The notes under the pieces were generated by a model. That model did not search any database. It saw only the letters and a program-made list of their open reading frames with translations, and was not told the DNA's origin. This document shows, one piece after another, positions 1 to 6,702 of a DNA stretch of 11,720 nucleotides; position 1 is the first letter of the stretch; every line of letters starts with the position of its first letter. Position numbers and translations under genes: made by a program. The DNA is from Bacteroidota bacterium (GTDB lineage Bacteria; Bacteroidota; Bacteroidia; Bacteroidales; Porphyromonadaceae): the NCBI GenBank assembly GCA_023388555.1, contig JAEWGA010000058.1, positions 1-11,720 on the forward strand, given 5' to 3'.

Positions 1-67
1 AAAGAAAGCGCAGTTATTTTTGCACAACTTTTAACACCCCTCGCAAACCCGCTCCAATAAAGGGATT

Positions 68-86
68 GCGGGCGGTCGCCCTTTTA
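68..86 (+). terminator. Possible small intrinsic terminator
   Basis: A short GC-rich inverted repeat, GGGC (70-73) against GCCC (78-81), can extend to five pairs with a very small loop. It is followed directly by TTTT at 82-85. It could end a gene lying before the window on the plus strand. The stem is short and lies inside a compositionally odd region, so the call is weak. Confidence 0.22.
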
Positions 87-180
87 CCCCAAAAATCACC
101 CCATTTTTACCCCTATTTTCACCTCAAGAATCACCCCAAACTTTAGTCCAAAACCTGTCCATTTTTCACCCAAATTTCGG
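79..180 (-). repeat. Degenerate ~12-nt G-run repeat cluster (minus-strand sense), possible G-quadruplex
   Basis: Read on the minus strand, this stretch is a loose array of units of the form GGGGTGA or GGGGTAA followed by about five A/T bases. On the plus strand the C-runs lie at 79-81, 87-90, 99-102, 110-113 and 133-136, with a diverged unit around 119-124 and another CACCC at 167-171. The first four G-runs are separated by loops of 5, 8 and 7 bases, close to the usual G-quadruplex pattern. One further CACCCC lies at 35-40. The units are too diverged to be a CRISPR array and encode nothing recognisable. Function unknown. Confidence 0.5.
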
Positions 181-222
181 GCAAGTTTTATCCTGTTTTG
201 GAGTGTTTTTTTTGAGGCTTTC

Positions 223-283
223 GGGTGAATTTTGGCTTACTTTAGGGAGCTATTATAGGATAGAATTTTTAGGGTGAATTTTG
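223..283 (+). repeat. Two exact copies of GGGTGAATTTTG, inverted relative to the upstream cluster
   Basis: The 12-mer GGGTGAATTTTG occurs at 223-234 and again at 272-283, 49 bases apart. It has the same consensus as the minus-strand units upstream but lies on the opposite strand. The unit at 166-180 (TCACCCAAATTTCGG) is an imperfect inverted partner of 221-235. A further GGGGTGA lies at 428-434. Together these give the region an approximate two-armed inverted arrangement centred near 200. No known element is recognised. Confidence 0.45.
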
Positions 284-469
284 AGAACTGTTTGGGGGTT
301 AGTGCGTGTTTTAGCGTGAGGAATTGTTGGGCGAAGAGGCGGCAAATAACTTTGGCAAGAGGGCTATAGGACGTGAGTAGGGGACAGGTCGCGGGCAGAG
401 CAAATGCTTGTATTTGTTGATGCACATGGGGTGATACATATTAAAACGGACACAAATGAGCAGAGTGGC

Positions 470-500
470 TTCGTTAAAACACGCGGATGTAGTATCTTTG
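470..500 (+). promoter_or_regulatory. Bacteroidetes-type promoter for aroQ and the following genes
   Basis: The sequence has TATCTTTG at 493-500, a perfect match to the -7 element TAnnTTTG used by the primary sigma factor of Bacteroidetes. TTCG at 470-473 is one mismatch from the -33 element TTTG, and 19 bases separate the two. Transcription would begin near 507, giving a leader of roughly 18 bases before the aroQ start codon. It could drive several or all of the eight co-directional genes downstream. Confidence 0.6.
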
Positions 501-524
501 TAAACACCAATACTGGGTTGTGAT

Positions 525-956
525 ATGAAGACTATCCACATTGTTAATGGGCCTAATTTAAATCGCTTAGGATCAAGAGAGCCAGAGGTCTATGGCTCAA
601 CGACTTTTGAGGATTATTTGGAACGTTTGCGCGATGCTTATCCAACGTGTGATATTGTGTATTTTCAGTCCAATCACGAAGGTGATATTATTGATTATAT
701 ACAAGACATAGGCGATAGGAGCGATGGCATTATTCTTAATGCTGGTGCATATACACACTATTCCATAGCAATAGCCGATGCTATAAGGAGTGTATTGGCC
801 CCTGTGGTTGAAGTCCATATCACCAATACAGCACAACGGGAGCCTTATAGGCACCAATCCTTGCTTACCAGTGCTTGTGTTGGCATAATAAGTGGCTTTG
901 GGTTGGATAGCTATCGTTTGGCGTTGGCTCATTTAGTGGCTCGGCGTCCTGTGTAG
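525..956 (+). CDS. aroQ: 3-dehydroquinate dehydratase, type II
   Basis: Catalyses dehydration of 3-dehydroquinate to 3-dehydroshikimate, the third step of the shikimate pathway to aromatic amino acids, in the cytoplasm. The 143-residue length is normal for the type II (dodecameric, flavodoxin-like) family. Family motifs are present in order: NGPNLNRLGSREPEVYG at 8-24, with the active-site arginine R18 and the catalytic tyrosine Y23; FQSNHEGDIID at 47-57; NAGAYTHYS at 72-80; and VEVHITN at 95-101, with the catalytic histidine H98 (most relatives have HISN). RE and YRH at 105-110 complete the substrate-binding region. The ATG at 525 gives the expected MKTIHIVNGPNLN start and follows a good promoter. 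It is the first gene of the plus-strand block; pyk follows after 90 bases. Type I enzymes are unrelated in sequence, so confusion is unlikely. Confidence 0.96.
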   Translation: MKTIHIVNGPNLNRLGSREPEVYGSTTFEDYLERLRDAYPTCDIVYFQSNHEGDIIDYIQDIGDRSDGIILNAGAYTHYSIAIADAIRSVLAPVVEVHITNTAQREPYRHQSLLTSACVGIISGFGLDSYRLALAHLVARRPV

Positions 957-1046
957 CTGCCTGTGTTTTTTTGTTTGCCGTGTGGAATTTTACAGCCCTT
1001 AGTAGGATTAGGGGCATAACAATAATAAGAAACAAGTATACCTTCG

Positions 1047-2483
1047 ATGAAAAAATCGACTAAAATAGTTGCTACCGTCTCGGATATGAGATGCGAAATC
1101 CCTTTTATCAAGAGCATAGTAGATGAAGGGGTGAATGTGATTAGGTTGAACTCTGCGCATATGAACCATGCCGGCTTCGACCGTGTGATAGACAACACCC
1201 GAGCTGTTAGCAAACATGTAGCCCTATTGATGGATACCAAAGGTCCCGAAATAAGAACAACCAAAGCCGAAGCCCCTATAACTTTTGTGACGGGCGATAA
1301 AGTGGCTATAGTAGCAGCTCCAGAGCGCCTGACAACGCCCGATTGTATAGCCGTGAATTACCCCGATTTTGTACATGATGTTCCTGTGGGGGCATTAATC
1401 CTTTTCGACGACGGGCTTATAGAGCTGAAAGTGTATGAAAAAGAACCCGATAGGTTGTTGTGTGTGGTTCAGAACGACGGTGTTTTAGGCTCCAGGAAAA
1501 GCGTTAATGTGCCTGGTGTTCAAATAAAAATGCCATCGTTAACAGAGCGAGACAAGGATACTATACTCTATTGTATTAATAAGGAGGTGGATTTTATAGC
1601 TCACTCTTTTGTCCGGAGTAAACAGGACGTGTTGGATATACAGCAAATCCTGGATAAACACGGTAGCCCTATTAAGATTATAGCTAAAATAGAGAATCAA
1701 GAGGGGGTTGATAATATTGATGAGATTATAGATGCTTCCTATGGGGTTATGGTGGCTCGTGGTGATTTGGGTATTGAAATAGCGCAAGAAAAAATCCCAG
1801 CTATCCAGAGTGCCATCATCCGAAAATGTATCCAACGAAAAAAGCCTGTTATAGTAGCCACACAAATGTTGCATACTATGATAACATCGCCCCGTCCTAC
1901 GAGGGCCGAAGTTTCGGATGTTGCAACCGCTATTTTGGCGTGTACCGATGCCGTGATGCTAAGTGGTGAAACCGCTTATGGCAAATACCCTATAGAAGCT
2001 GTTAGGACAATGAGTAGGATTATCCATGAAGCAGAAAAAAATAGGGTTAGCGTTTCGCATTTAATCCCAGAAGAGGAGCAAATGGATGTAACCTCGTTTT
2101 TGGCCAAACAAGCCGTTAAAAGCGTGGATAGGTTAGGCGTTAAGGCAATTGTAACAGATAGCTTTACCGGAAGAACAGCCAGATACCTATCGGCCTACCG
2201 TGGCGATGCTCCCGTATATGCAATTTGTTACAACGATAAAGTAGGGCGCCAGCTGGCCTTGTCCTATGGGGTATGTACTATACACCAGGACAAAGTCCAA
2301 AATAGCAGAGCCTACTACATAAAAGCCCTTAAAACATTAGTGGCAAACCGTTTAATTGGGCGGGAGGAGATGATTGCTTATATTGGTGGCAGTTTAGCCC
2401 ATAAATTAGGCACAACAATGTTAGAACTCAATAGGGCATCGGACGCGATAGACTTCTTTGAAGAAGGTGGTGAAAGATCTTGA
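1047..2483 (+). CDS. pyk: Pyruvate kinase
   Basis: Transfers phosphate from phosphoenolpyruvate to ADP, giving pyruvate and ATP in the last step of glycolysis. The 478 residues match the usual bacterial length. Visible parts are the first barrel strand TKIVATVSD at 5-13, MDTKGPEIRT at 62-71, a B domain at about 72-155, the active-site segment AKIENQEG at 213-220 with K214, the metal-binding VARGDLGIE at 236-244, ATQML at 271-275, and PRPTRAEVSDVATAI at 282-296 followed by DAVMLSGETAYG. The C-terminal domain runs from about 345. The N-terminus lacks the common TIGP motif; the version here, with SDMRCE, is typical of Bacteroidetes homologues. The ATG at 1047 fits the family start MKKxTKIV. No clear promoter is seen in the 90-base gap, so it may be read from the aroQ promoter. 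Its end overlaps the next gene. Confidence 0.95.
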   Translation: MKKSTKIVATVSDMRCEIPFIKSIVDEGVNVIRLNSAHMNHAGFDRVIDNTRAVSKHVALLMDTKGPEIRTTKAEAPITFVTGDKVAIVAAPERLTTPDCIAVNYPDFVHDVPVGALILFDDGLIELKVYEKEPDRLLCVVQNDGVLGSRKSVNVPGVQIKMPSLTERDKDTILYCINKEVDFIAHSFVRSKQDVLDIQQILDKHGSPIKIIAKIENQEGVDNIDEIIDASYGVMVARGDLGIEIAQEKIPAIQSAIIRKCIQRKKPVIVATQMLHTMITSPRPTRAEVSDVATAILACTDAVMLSGETAYGKYPIEAVRTMSRIIHEAEKNRVSVSHLIPEEEQMDVTSFLAKQAVKSVDRLGVKAIVTDSFTGRTARYLSAYRGDAPVYAICYNDKVGRQLALSYGVCTIHQDKVQNSRAYYIKALKTLVANRLIGREEMIAYIGGSLAHKLGTTMLELNRASDAIDFFEEGGERS

Positions 2484-3126
2484 TAGGCATATATCCGAGC
2501 AGTTATTAGAAGAGTATCTGCTGGCCCATATTGAACCAGAGCCAGAAACTTTACAGCGCCTGAGCCGAGACGCTCATATCCGGCTTAAGCATCCCCGCAT
2601 GATATCTGGCCATTTACAGGGGCGTTTGTTAAAAATGTTGGTAGCTCTTGTTAGGCCACGGGGAATCTTAGAGATAGGAACCTATACGGCGTATGCTACT
2701 GTGTGTTTGGCCGAAAGCCTTTTGCCAACAGCGTGTATAACTACCGTGGAAATTAACGATGAGCTGGAGGACTATATACGGCAAGCCTTGGCCTTAGCCG
2801 GATGTGCCGAGAAGGTGGACCTAAAAATAGGCGATGCTTTAGATGTAATTCCTTTGTTGGACTTATCTTGCACGGATATGGTCTATTTGGATGCCGATAA
2901 ACGCTTATATATTGAGTATTTTAAACTTATACAGGATAAACTGCCTCCAGGAGCTTTAGTATTAGCCGATAATACTTTGTGGAATGGTAAGGTGGTGGAC
3001 CCCAATGCTAACGACCCACAAACAAAAGGCGTGCGTACTTTTAATGATTATATTGCAACACTAAAAGGATGGCAACAGGTTATTCTTCCTATTCGAGATG
3101 GCCTAACGCTTATTCGTAAAGCTTAA
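2470..3126 (+). CDS. AdoMet-dependent O-methyltransferase (caffeoyl-CoA OMT / YrrM-TrmR type)
   Basis: A class I methyltransferase of the Methyltransf_3 family, which also holds catechol and caffeoyl-CoA O-methyltransferases and B. subtilis TrmR (YrrM), a tRNA 5-hydroxyuridine methyltransferase. Motifs, numbered from the GTG at 2470: RMISGHLQGRLLKML at about 43-57, the AdoMet loop LEIGTYTAYA at 67-76, TTVEIN at 91-96, the metal-binding YLDADKRLY at 139-147 with D141, and LADNTLWNGKVVD at 165-177 with the D167-N168 pair. The true substrate cannot be read from sequence; placement before rbfA and near trmB fits an RNA substrate. No ATG is available near the start. GTG at 2470 yields MKDLDRHI, which matches family N-termini; GTG at 2467 and TTG at 2458 are alternatives. 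In any case it overlaps the end of pyk (14 bases with this start), suggesting coupled translation. Confidence 0.88.
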   Translation: MKDLDRHISEQLLEEYLLAHIEPEPETLQRLSRDAHIRLKHPRMISGHLQGRLLKMLVALVRPRGILEIGTYTAYATVCLAESLLPTACITTVEINDELEDYIRQALALAGCAEKVDLKIGDALDVIPLLDLSCTDMVYLDADKRLYIEYFKLIQDKLPPGALVLADNTLWNGKVVDPNANDPQTKGVRTFNDYIATLKGWQQVILPIRDGLTLIRKA

Positions 3127-3137
3127 ACGTGTGTATT

Positions 3138-3509
3138 ATGGACCAGTTAAGAACAACAAAAGTGGCAAGGCTATTACAGAAGGAGCTGGGGGATATGTTC
3201 TTGCACGAGGCTAAAAAACTAAAAGGTGTTATGGTTTCGGTTTCGGAGGTGCGTTTGTCTCCGGACCTGAGTATAGCTCGTGTGTATCTTAGTATTTTCC
3301 CTGATGCCCAGGCCGATGCCCAAATAAAGTCGGTGCAAGAAAGTGCTTCTACTATTCGTTACGATTTGGCAAAAAGAGTAAGAAGCCAGCTAAGGCGTAT
3401 GCCCGAACTTATTTTTCACTTGGATAAAAGTGCTTTATACGCCGAGCATATCGATGATTTATTGGGCCTGACCAAGAAGTCGGTAGAAGATTTGGACCCA
3501 ACCAAGTGA
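3138..3509 (+). CDS. rbfA: Ribosome-binding factor A
   Basis: A small KH-like protein that binds the immature 30S subunit and helps 16S rRNA 5' end maturation, especially under cold stress. The product is 123 residues, in the family range. The characteristic start DQLRTTKVARLLQKELGDMF matches the conserved N-terminal helix. VSVSEVRLSPDLSIARVYLSIF around 33-54 is the beta-alpha-beta core. RSQLRRMPELIFHLDKS at about 83-99, ahead of an acidic end (DDLLGLTKK), is the standard RbfA C-terminal signature. The ATG at 3138 is preferred over an in-frame GTG at 3129, because family members begin directly at this point and it leaves an 11-base gap after the methyltransferase gene. The next gene follows after 31 bases. 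Confidence 0.93.
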   Translation: MDQLRTTKVARLLQKELGDMFLHEAKKLKGVMVSVSEVRLSPDLSIARVYLSIFPDAQADAQIKSVQESASTIRYDLAKRVRSQLRRMPELIFHLDKSALYAEHIDDLLGLTKKSVEDLDPTK

Positions 3510-3540
3510 TACCTATAGTGTAAACGACACAAAAAAATCA

Positions 3541-4773
3541 ATGGGCATTCAAAAGGCTTCGGTATTCTTAGCATGGCGATATTTCTTTTCACAGAAATCA
3601 ACCCATGCAGTGAATATAATTACAGCTGTGGCTGTAATAGGAATCGGCTTGGTGGTTGCTTCCATGATTGTGGTGTTGTCCGTATTTAATGGTTTCGAGG
3701 CATTTACTACGAGTCAGCTCTCTTATTTGTCGGCTCCTTATAAAATTGAACGCCAAGATGAAACTCCATTTAACAAGTTGGAGGTAGTTGGGTTATTAGA
3801 AACGCACTTCCCCAACACCCAATGGTCGGGCATTGTTCAGGCTTCAGGCCTATTTTCCTACGAGGGTAACCAAGTGTTTGGGAAATTAATGGGGGTGGAT
3901 AGCGTTTATAACCAGGTTGTGAATATAGACCATTATATTTACGATGGCCGCTTTGCTCTGGACTCCATGCAAACAGCGTGGGCTGTTATGGGAATAGGGG
4001 TAGCTGCCAAATTAAATGCCGGAGTGGACTATGCAGAACCTCTTCAAGTCACAGTACCTAAACGTAAGGGGCACTACTCCCTAATGCTTCCCTCCAAGAA
4101 CTTTTTGCGCAAAACCTTTCCTATAAGTGGCGTGTTACGTACCGATCAGCCAGAAGATGAAACCCTGGTGTACGTTCCTTTGCATGAACTGCAGGAGTTG
4201 TTACAACTCTCGGACGAAGAGGTAACTTCTATTGTCCTGAAAAACTTGGATAACAAGGCTTTTCATTCCCTAAAAAGTATTCTGCCCCAGGGATTTCATG
4301 TTTTGAACCGGATACAACAACATTCGGATACATACAAAGTGCTAAAAATAGAGAAGTGGGTATCCTTTGCCTTATTACTGTTTATTTTGCTCCTCTCTTT
4401 GTTTGGCGTGATTAGTACCTTAGGGATGCTTATTGTTGAGAAAAAAGATGATTTTGGAACCTTGTACCGGTTAGGGGCTACAAACCAGTTAATAAAACAG
4501 CTGATACTAATAGAAGGAGGCCTCCTGACACTGTCGGGCTTGGTTTTAGGCCTCGTTTTAGGTATTGGCTTAACCCTGAGCCAAGAGCATTGGGGCTGGT
4601 TTAAATTAGGAGGAGGGGCTACTAATGTGTTTTTATTGGATGCTTATCCAGTAAAATTATTATGGCAGGACCTTTTTTACGTTGTCCTGATTATAACAGC
4701 AATAGGGGCTTTAAGTAGCTATATTGCCTATACAACTTTTTATAAACAGCAAACAGGTTACGGAAATAAATAA
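3541..4773 (+). CDS. FtsX-family ABC transporter permease, LolC/LolE-like
   Basis: Inner-membrane permease of the MacB/FtsX type, similar to the LolC/LolE subunits that release lipoproteins from the inner membrane for transport to the outer membrane. The 410-residue layout is typical: a first membrane segment at about 24-48 (IITAVAVIGIGLVVASMIVVLSV), a large periplasmic domain at about 50-270, then three membrane segments at about 273-297, 322-345 and 374-396. The FtsX cytoplasmic coupling region VEKKDDFGTLYRLGAT at about 298-313 is clear. No ATPase gene is adjacent, so the LolD-like partner must be encoded elsewhere, as is usual at this locus in Bacteroidales. The precise role (LolC, LolE, or one protein doing both) cannot be told. 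The ATG at 3541 is supported by the FLAWRYF N-terminus. Confidence 0.87.
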   Translation: MGIQKASVFLAWRYFFSQKSTHAVNIITAVAVIGIGLVVASMIVVLSVFNGFEAFTTSQLSYLSAPYKIERQDETPFNKLEVVGLLETHFPNTQWSGIVQASGLFSYEGNQVFGKLMGVDSVYNQVVNIDHYIYDGRFALDSMQTAWAVMGIGVAAKLNAGVDYAEPLQVTVPKRKGHYSLMLPSKNFLRKTFPISGVLRTDQPEDETLVYVPLHELQELLQLSDEEVTSIVLKNLDNKAFHSLKSILPQGFHVLNRIQQHSDTYKVLKIEKWVSFALLLFILLLSLFGVISTLGMLIVEKKDDFGTLYRLGATNQLIKQLILIEGGLLTLSGLVLGLVLGIGLTLSQEHWGWFKLGGGATNVFLLDAYPVKLLWQDLFYVVLIITAIGALSSYIAYTTFYKQQTGYGNK

Positions 4774-4789
4774 AGCTTGCTACTTGGTA

Positions 4790-5548
4790 ATGGGAAAAAA
4801 TAAATTGCGAAAATTCGCCGAAATGGAATTACTCCCCAATGTTTTGCAATGTCCGTATGGCGTTTGGGCCAACGAGGGGTTCCCTTACTTGGGGAAATGG
4901 CATACCGAGATATTCAAAAACAACAACCCAATAACGTTGGAGTTGGGTTGTGGGCGAGGAGAGTATACCTTGGGGCTGGCTAAGCGTTACCCCGAGCGTA
5001 ACTTTATAGGTATCGATGTTAAAGGAAACCGGATGTGGAATGGCGCCACAATAGCTCATAAATCCGGCTTAAAGAACGTGCGGTTTTTGCGCACCGAAAT
5101 AGAATTATTACCCCACTTGTTTGGTATGGGCGAGGTAGCCGAAATATGGCTTACTTTCCCCGATCCCCAAATGAAAAAACTGCGTAAAAGGCTTACCTCG
5201 GTACGCTTTCTGCATCTTTATAAACAAGTATTGCGACCCGAGGGTAGGGTAAAACTAAAAACAGATAGCCAATTCTTATATACCTTTACCCAAGCATTGG
5301 CAAACCATAATGGGCTGACTATTCATACGGATATCGCTAATGTCGACTTGTCTGTCCCCGAAACTCATCTGCTCCGCAGCATCCAAACCTACTATGAAAG
5401 CCAGTGGAGGAAGCGGGGCATAAGCATTAAGTACTTAGAGTTAGGGCTGGAAAACTTAACCCCTACCGCTACCAATCCCGATGTGGAAATAGCACCCGAT
5501 ACCTACCGCAGCTATGGAAGAGAACGTAGGAGCCAACTAAAAATATAA
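4790..5548 (+). CDS. trmB: tRNA (guanine-N7-)-methyltransferase
   Basis: Methylates G46 at N7 in the variable loop of tRNAs, using AdoMet. The protein is 252 residues from the ATG at 4790. It shows the AdoMet-binding motif TLELGCGRGEYTLGLA at 49-64, GIDVKGNRMW at 74-83, the TrmB signature LTFPDPQMKKLRKRLTS at 121-137 (PDPQMKK replaces the proteobacterial PDPWPKKRH, as in other Bacteroidetes), and the substrate-site segment VKLKTDS at 154-160. An upstream TTG at 4724 would extend into the permease gene and add 22 residues without family support. The MGKNKLRKFAEM start is the conserved one. It lies 16 bases after the permease stop and 16 bases before mrp, consistent with one transcript. Confidence 0.93.
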   Translation: MGKNKLRKFAEMELLPNVLQCPYGVWANEGFPYLGKWHTEIFKNNNPITLELGCGRGEYTLGLAKRYPERNFIGIDVKGNRMWNGATIAHKSGLKNVRFLRTEIELLPHLFGMGEVAEIWLTFPDPQMKKLRKRLTSVRFLHLYKQVLRPEGRVKLKTDSQFLYTFTQALANHNGLTIHTDIANVDLSVPETHLLRSIQTYYESQWRKRGISIKYLELGLENLTPTATNPDVEIAPDTYRSYGRERRSQLKI

Positions 5549-5564
5549 ACAGAAGCATTTTGAA

Positions 5565-6674
5565 ATGAAACAACACCTGTATCCTAATCTTATACTGGAC
5601 ATCTTAAAAAACGTACGCTACCCAGCCACCGGAGAAGATATAGTTACTGCCGGTATGGTTGAAGATGATATTAGGATAGATGGCAGAAAAGTCAGCTTTT
5701 CCATCATCTTCCCCAAGGTTAACGACCCCTTTGCTAAATCCGTTATACGAAGTGCCGAAAGTACTTTGGAAGTGGCACTGGAGCAAGATATTGAAATCCG
5801 GGGAAATATTTCGGCAAAATATCCCGAGCATGTGGTGCAAAAGGATTTACCCAAACTGCCTAAGGTGAAGAATGTAATTGCTGTTTCGAGCGGTAAAGGA
5901 GGTGTAGGGAAAAGTACCATAACCTCCAATTTGGCAATAGCCCTAAAGAAATTGGGCTATAAGGTGGGCCTCTTGGATGCCGACATATTTGGGCCTTCGA
6001 TGCCCAAAATGTTTGGTTGCGAGCAGGCACGCCCCGTTGTTATCGAGGTAGATGGCAAAGAACTAATAGACCCTATTGAGCAATATGGCGTGAAAATGTT
6101 ATCGATGGGCTTCTTCGTAGACCCCGCTAACGCCATAGTATGGAGGGGAGCTATGGCTTCAAACGCCCTTAACCAACTGATAACTCAGGGAAACTGGGGC
6201 GAGCTGGATTTCCTTTTAATAGATATGCCTCCAGGCACCAGCGATATACACCTAACCTTAGTGCAACAAATAGGTATTACGGCCGCCATTGTGGTAACAA
6301 CACCTCAGGAGGTGGCTTTAGCAGATGCCCGGAAAGGTATTAATATGTTTCGGGACCCCGCCGTTAACGTGCCTATATTAGGAATAATAGAAAATATGTC
6401 GTGGTTTACCCCTCAAGAACTTCCTAACAACAAGTATTATATATTTGGTAAGGGCGGAGGGCGTAAGTTGGCCGACGAAATGGAGGTGCCATTACTAATA
6501 CAGCTACCGTTAGTACAAAGCGTTCAGGAAGCTGCCGACGGAGGCGTGCCTATTGCCTCTGCCGAAAACCATATCTTAGCTATCATGTTTAGGCAACTTG
6601 CCGAGAATGTGGTATTGGAAACACAAAAAAGAAACGAAGAAAAGCCCCCAACACAACCTGTACAAGTTCATTGA
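5565..6674 (+). CDS. mrp: Mrp/ApbC/NBP35-family Fe-S cluster carrier ATPase
   Basis: P-loop ATPase of the SIMIBI/MinD group that binds and delivers Fe-S clusters to apoproteins in the cytoplasm. The 369 residues comprise an N-terminal MIP18/DUF59 domain at about 8-85 (ILKNVRYPATGEDIVTAGMV), then the ATPase domain. The deviant Walker A, SSGKGGVGKSTITSNLA at 108-124, contains both lysines typical of the MinD group. LLDADIFGPSMPKM at 136-149, LLIDMPPGTSD at 217-227 and TTPQEVALADARKG at 245-258 follow. The CxxC of E. coli Mrp and eukaryotic NBP35 is absent: the matching segment, ENMSWFTPQELPNNKYY at 276-292, contains no cysteine. This is the pattern known for Bacteroidetes homologues, so cluster ligation must differ. 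The C-terminal tail from 355 is charged and proline-rich. nhaA follows after 28 bases. Confidence 0.93.
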   Translation: MKQHLYPNLILDILKNVRYPATGEDIVTAGMVEDDIRIDGRKVSFSIIFPKVNDPFAKSVIRSAESTLEVALEQDIEIRGNISAKYPEHVVQKDLPKLPKVKNVIAVSSGKGGVGKSTITSNLAIALKKLGYKVGLLDADIFGPSMPKMFGCEQARPVVIEVDGKELIDPIEQYGVKMLSMGFFVDPANAIVWRGAMASNALNQLITQGNWGELDFLLIDMPPGTSDIHLTLVQQIGITAAIVVTTPQEVALADARKGINMFRDPAVNVPILGIIENMSWFTPQELPNNKYYIFGKGGGRKLADEMEVPLLIQLPLVQSVQEAADGGVPIASAENHILAIMFRQLAENVVLETQKRNEEKPPTQPVQVH

Positions 6675-6702
6675 CAAAGAAAAAACTAAATACTCAGTCA
6701 CT

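Larger units (their letters stand above)
1..524. other. Gene-free region upstream of aroQ
   Basis: No reading frame here looks like a protein. The only open stretches are short minus-strand frames of about 60-75 codons with no recognisable motif, and one overlaps the aroQ promoter. The plus strand is rich in C and poor in G from about 80 to 175, then rich in G and poor in C from about 200 to 400, so the GC skew flips near position 200. The first part carries degenerate CACCCC-type units and the second carries the reverse-oriented GGGTGAATTTTG units, which are listed separately. The last 60 bases hold the aroQ promoter. The gene upstream of the window is not visible. Confidence 0.6.

Noticed and set aside
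79..180. CRISPR-like array
   Set aside because: The units are about 12 nt, degenerate, without constant spacers or neighbouring cas genes.
237..541. Short minus-strand open frames upstream of aroQ (62 and 76 codons)
   Set aside because: They overlap each other in different frames, show no motif, run across the aroQ promoter, and lie in a low-complexity skewed region.
1039..1046. TACCTTCG immediately before pyk as a promoter -7 element
   Set aside because: It has one mismatch to TAnnTTTG, no TTTG at the right distance, and abuts the start codon, so it would require a leaderless transcript beginning inside the gene.
4724..4789. N-terminal extension of TrmB from a TTG codon
   Set aside because: It lies mostly inside the permease gene and the extra residues have no family support; MGKNKLRKFAEM at 4790 is the conserved start.
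6598..6702. N-terminal extension of NhaA from a TTG codon
   Set aside because: It would overlap the mrp gene by 77 bases and add 35 polar residues with no counterpart in the family; the ATG at 6703 gives the normal N-terminus.
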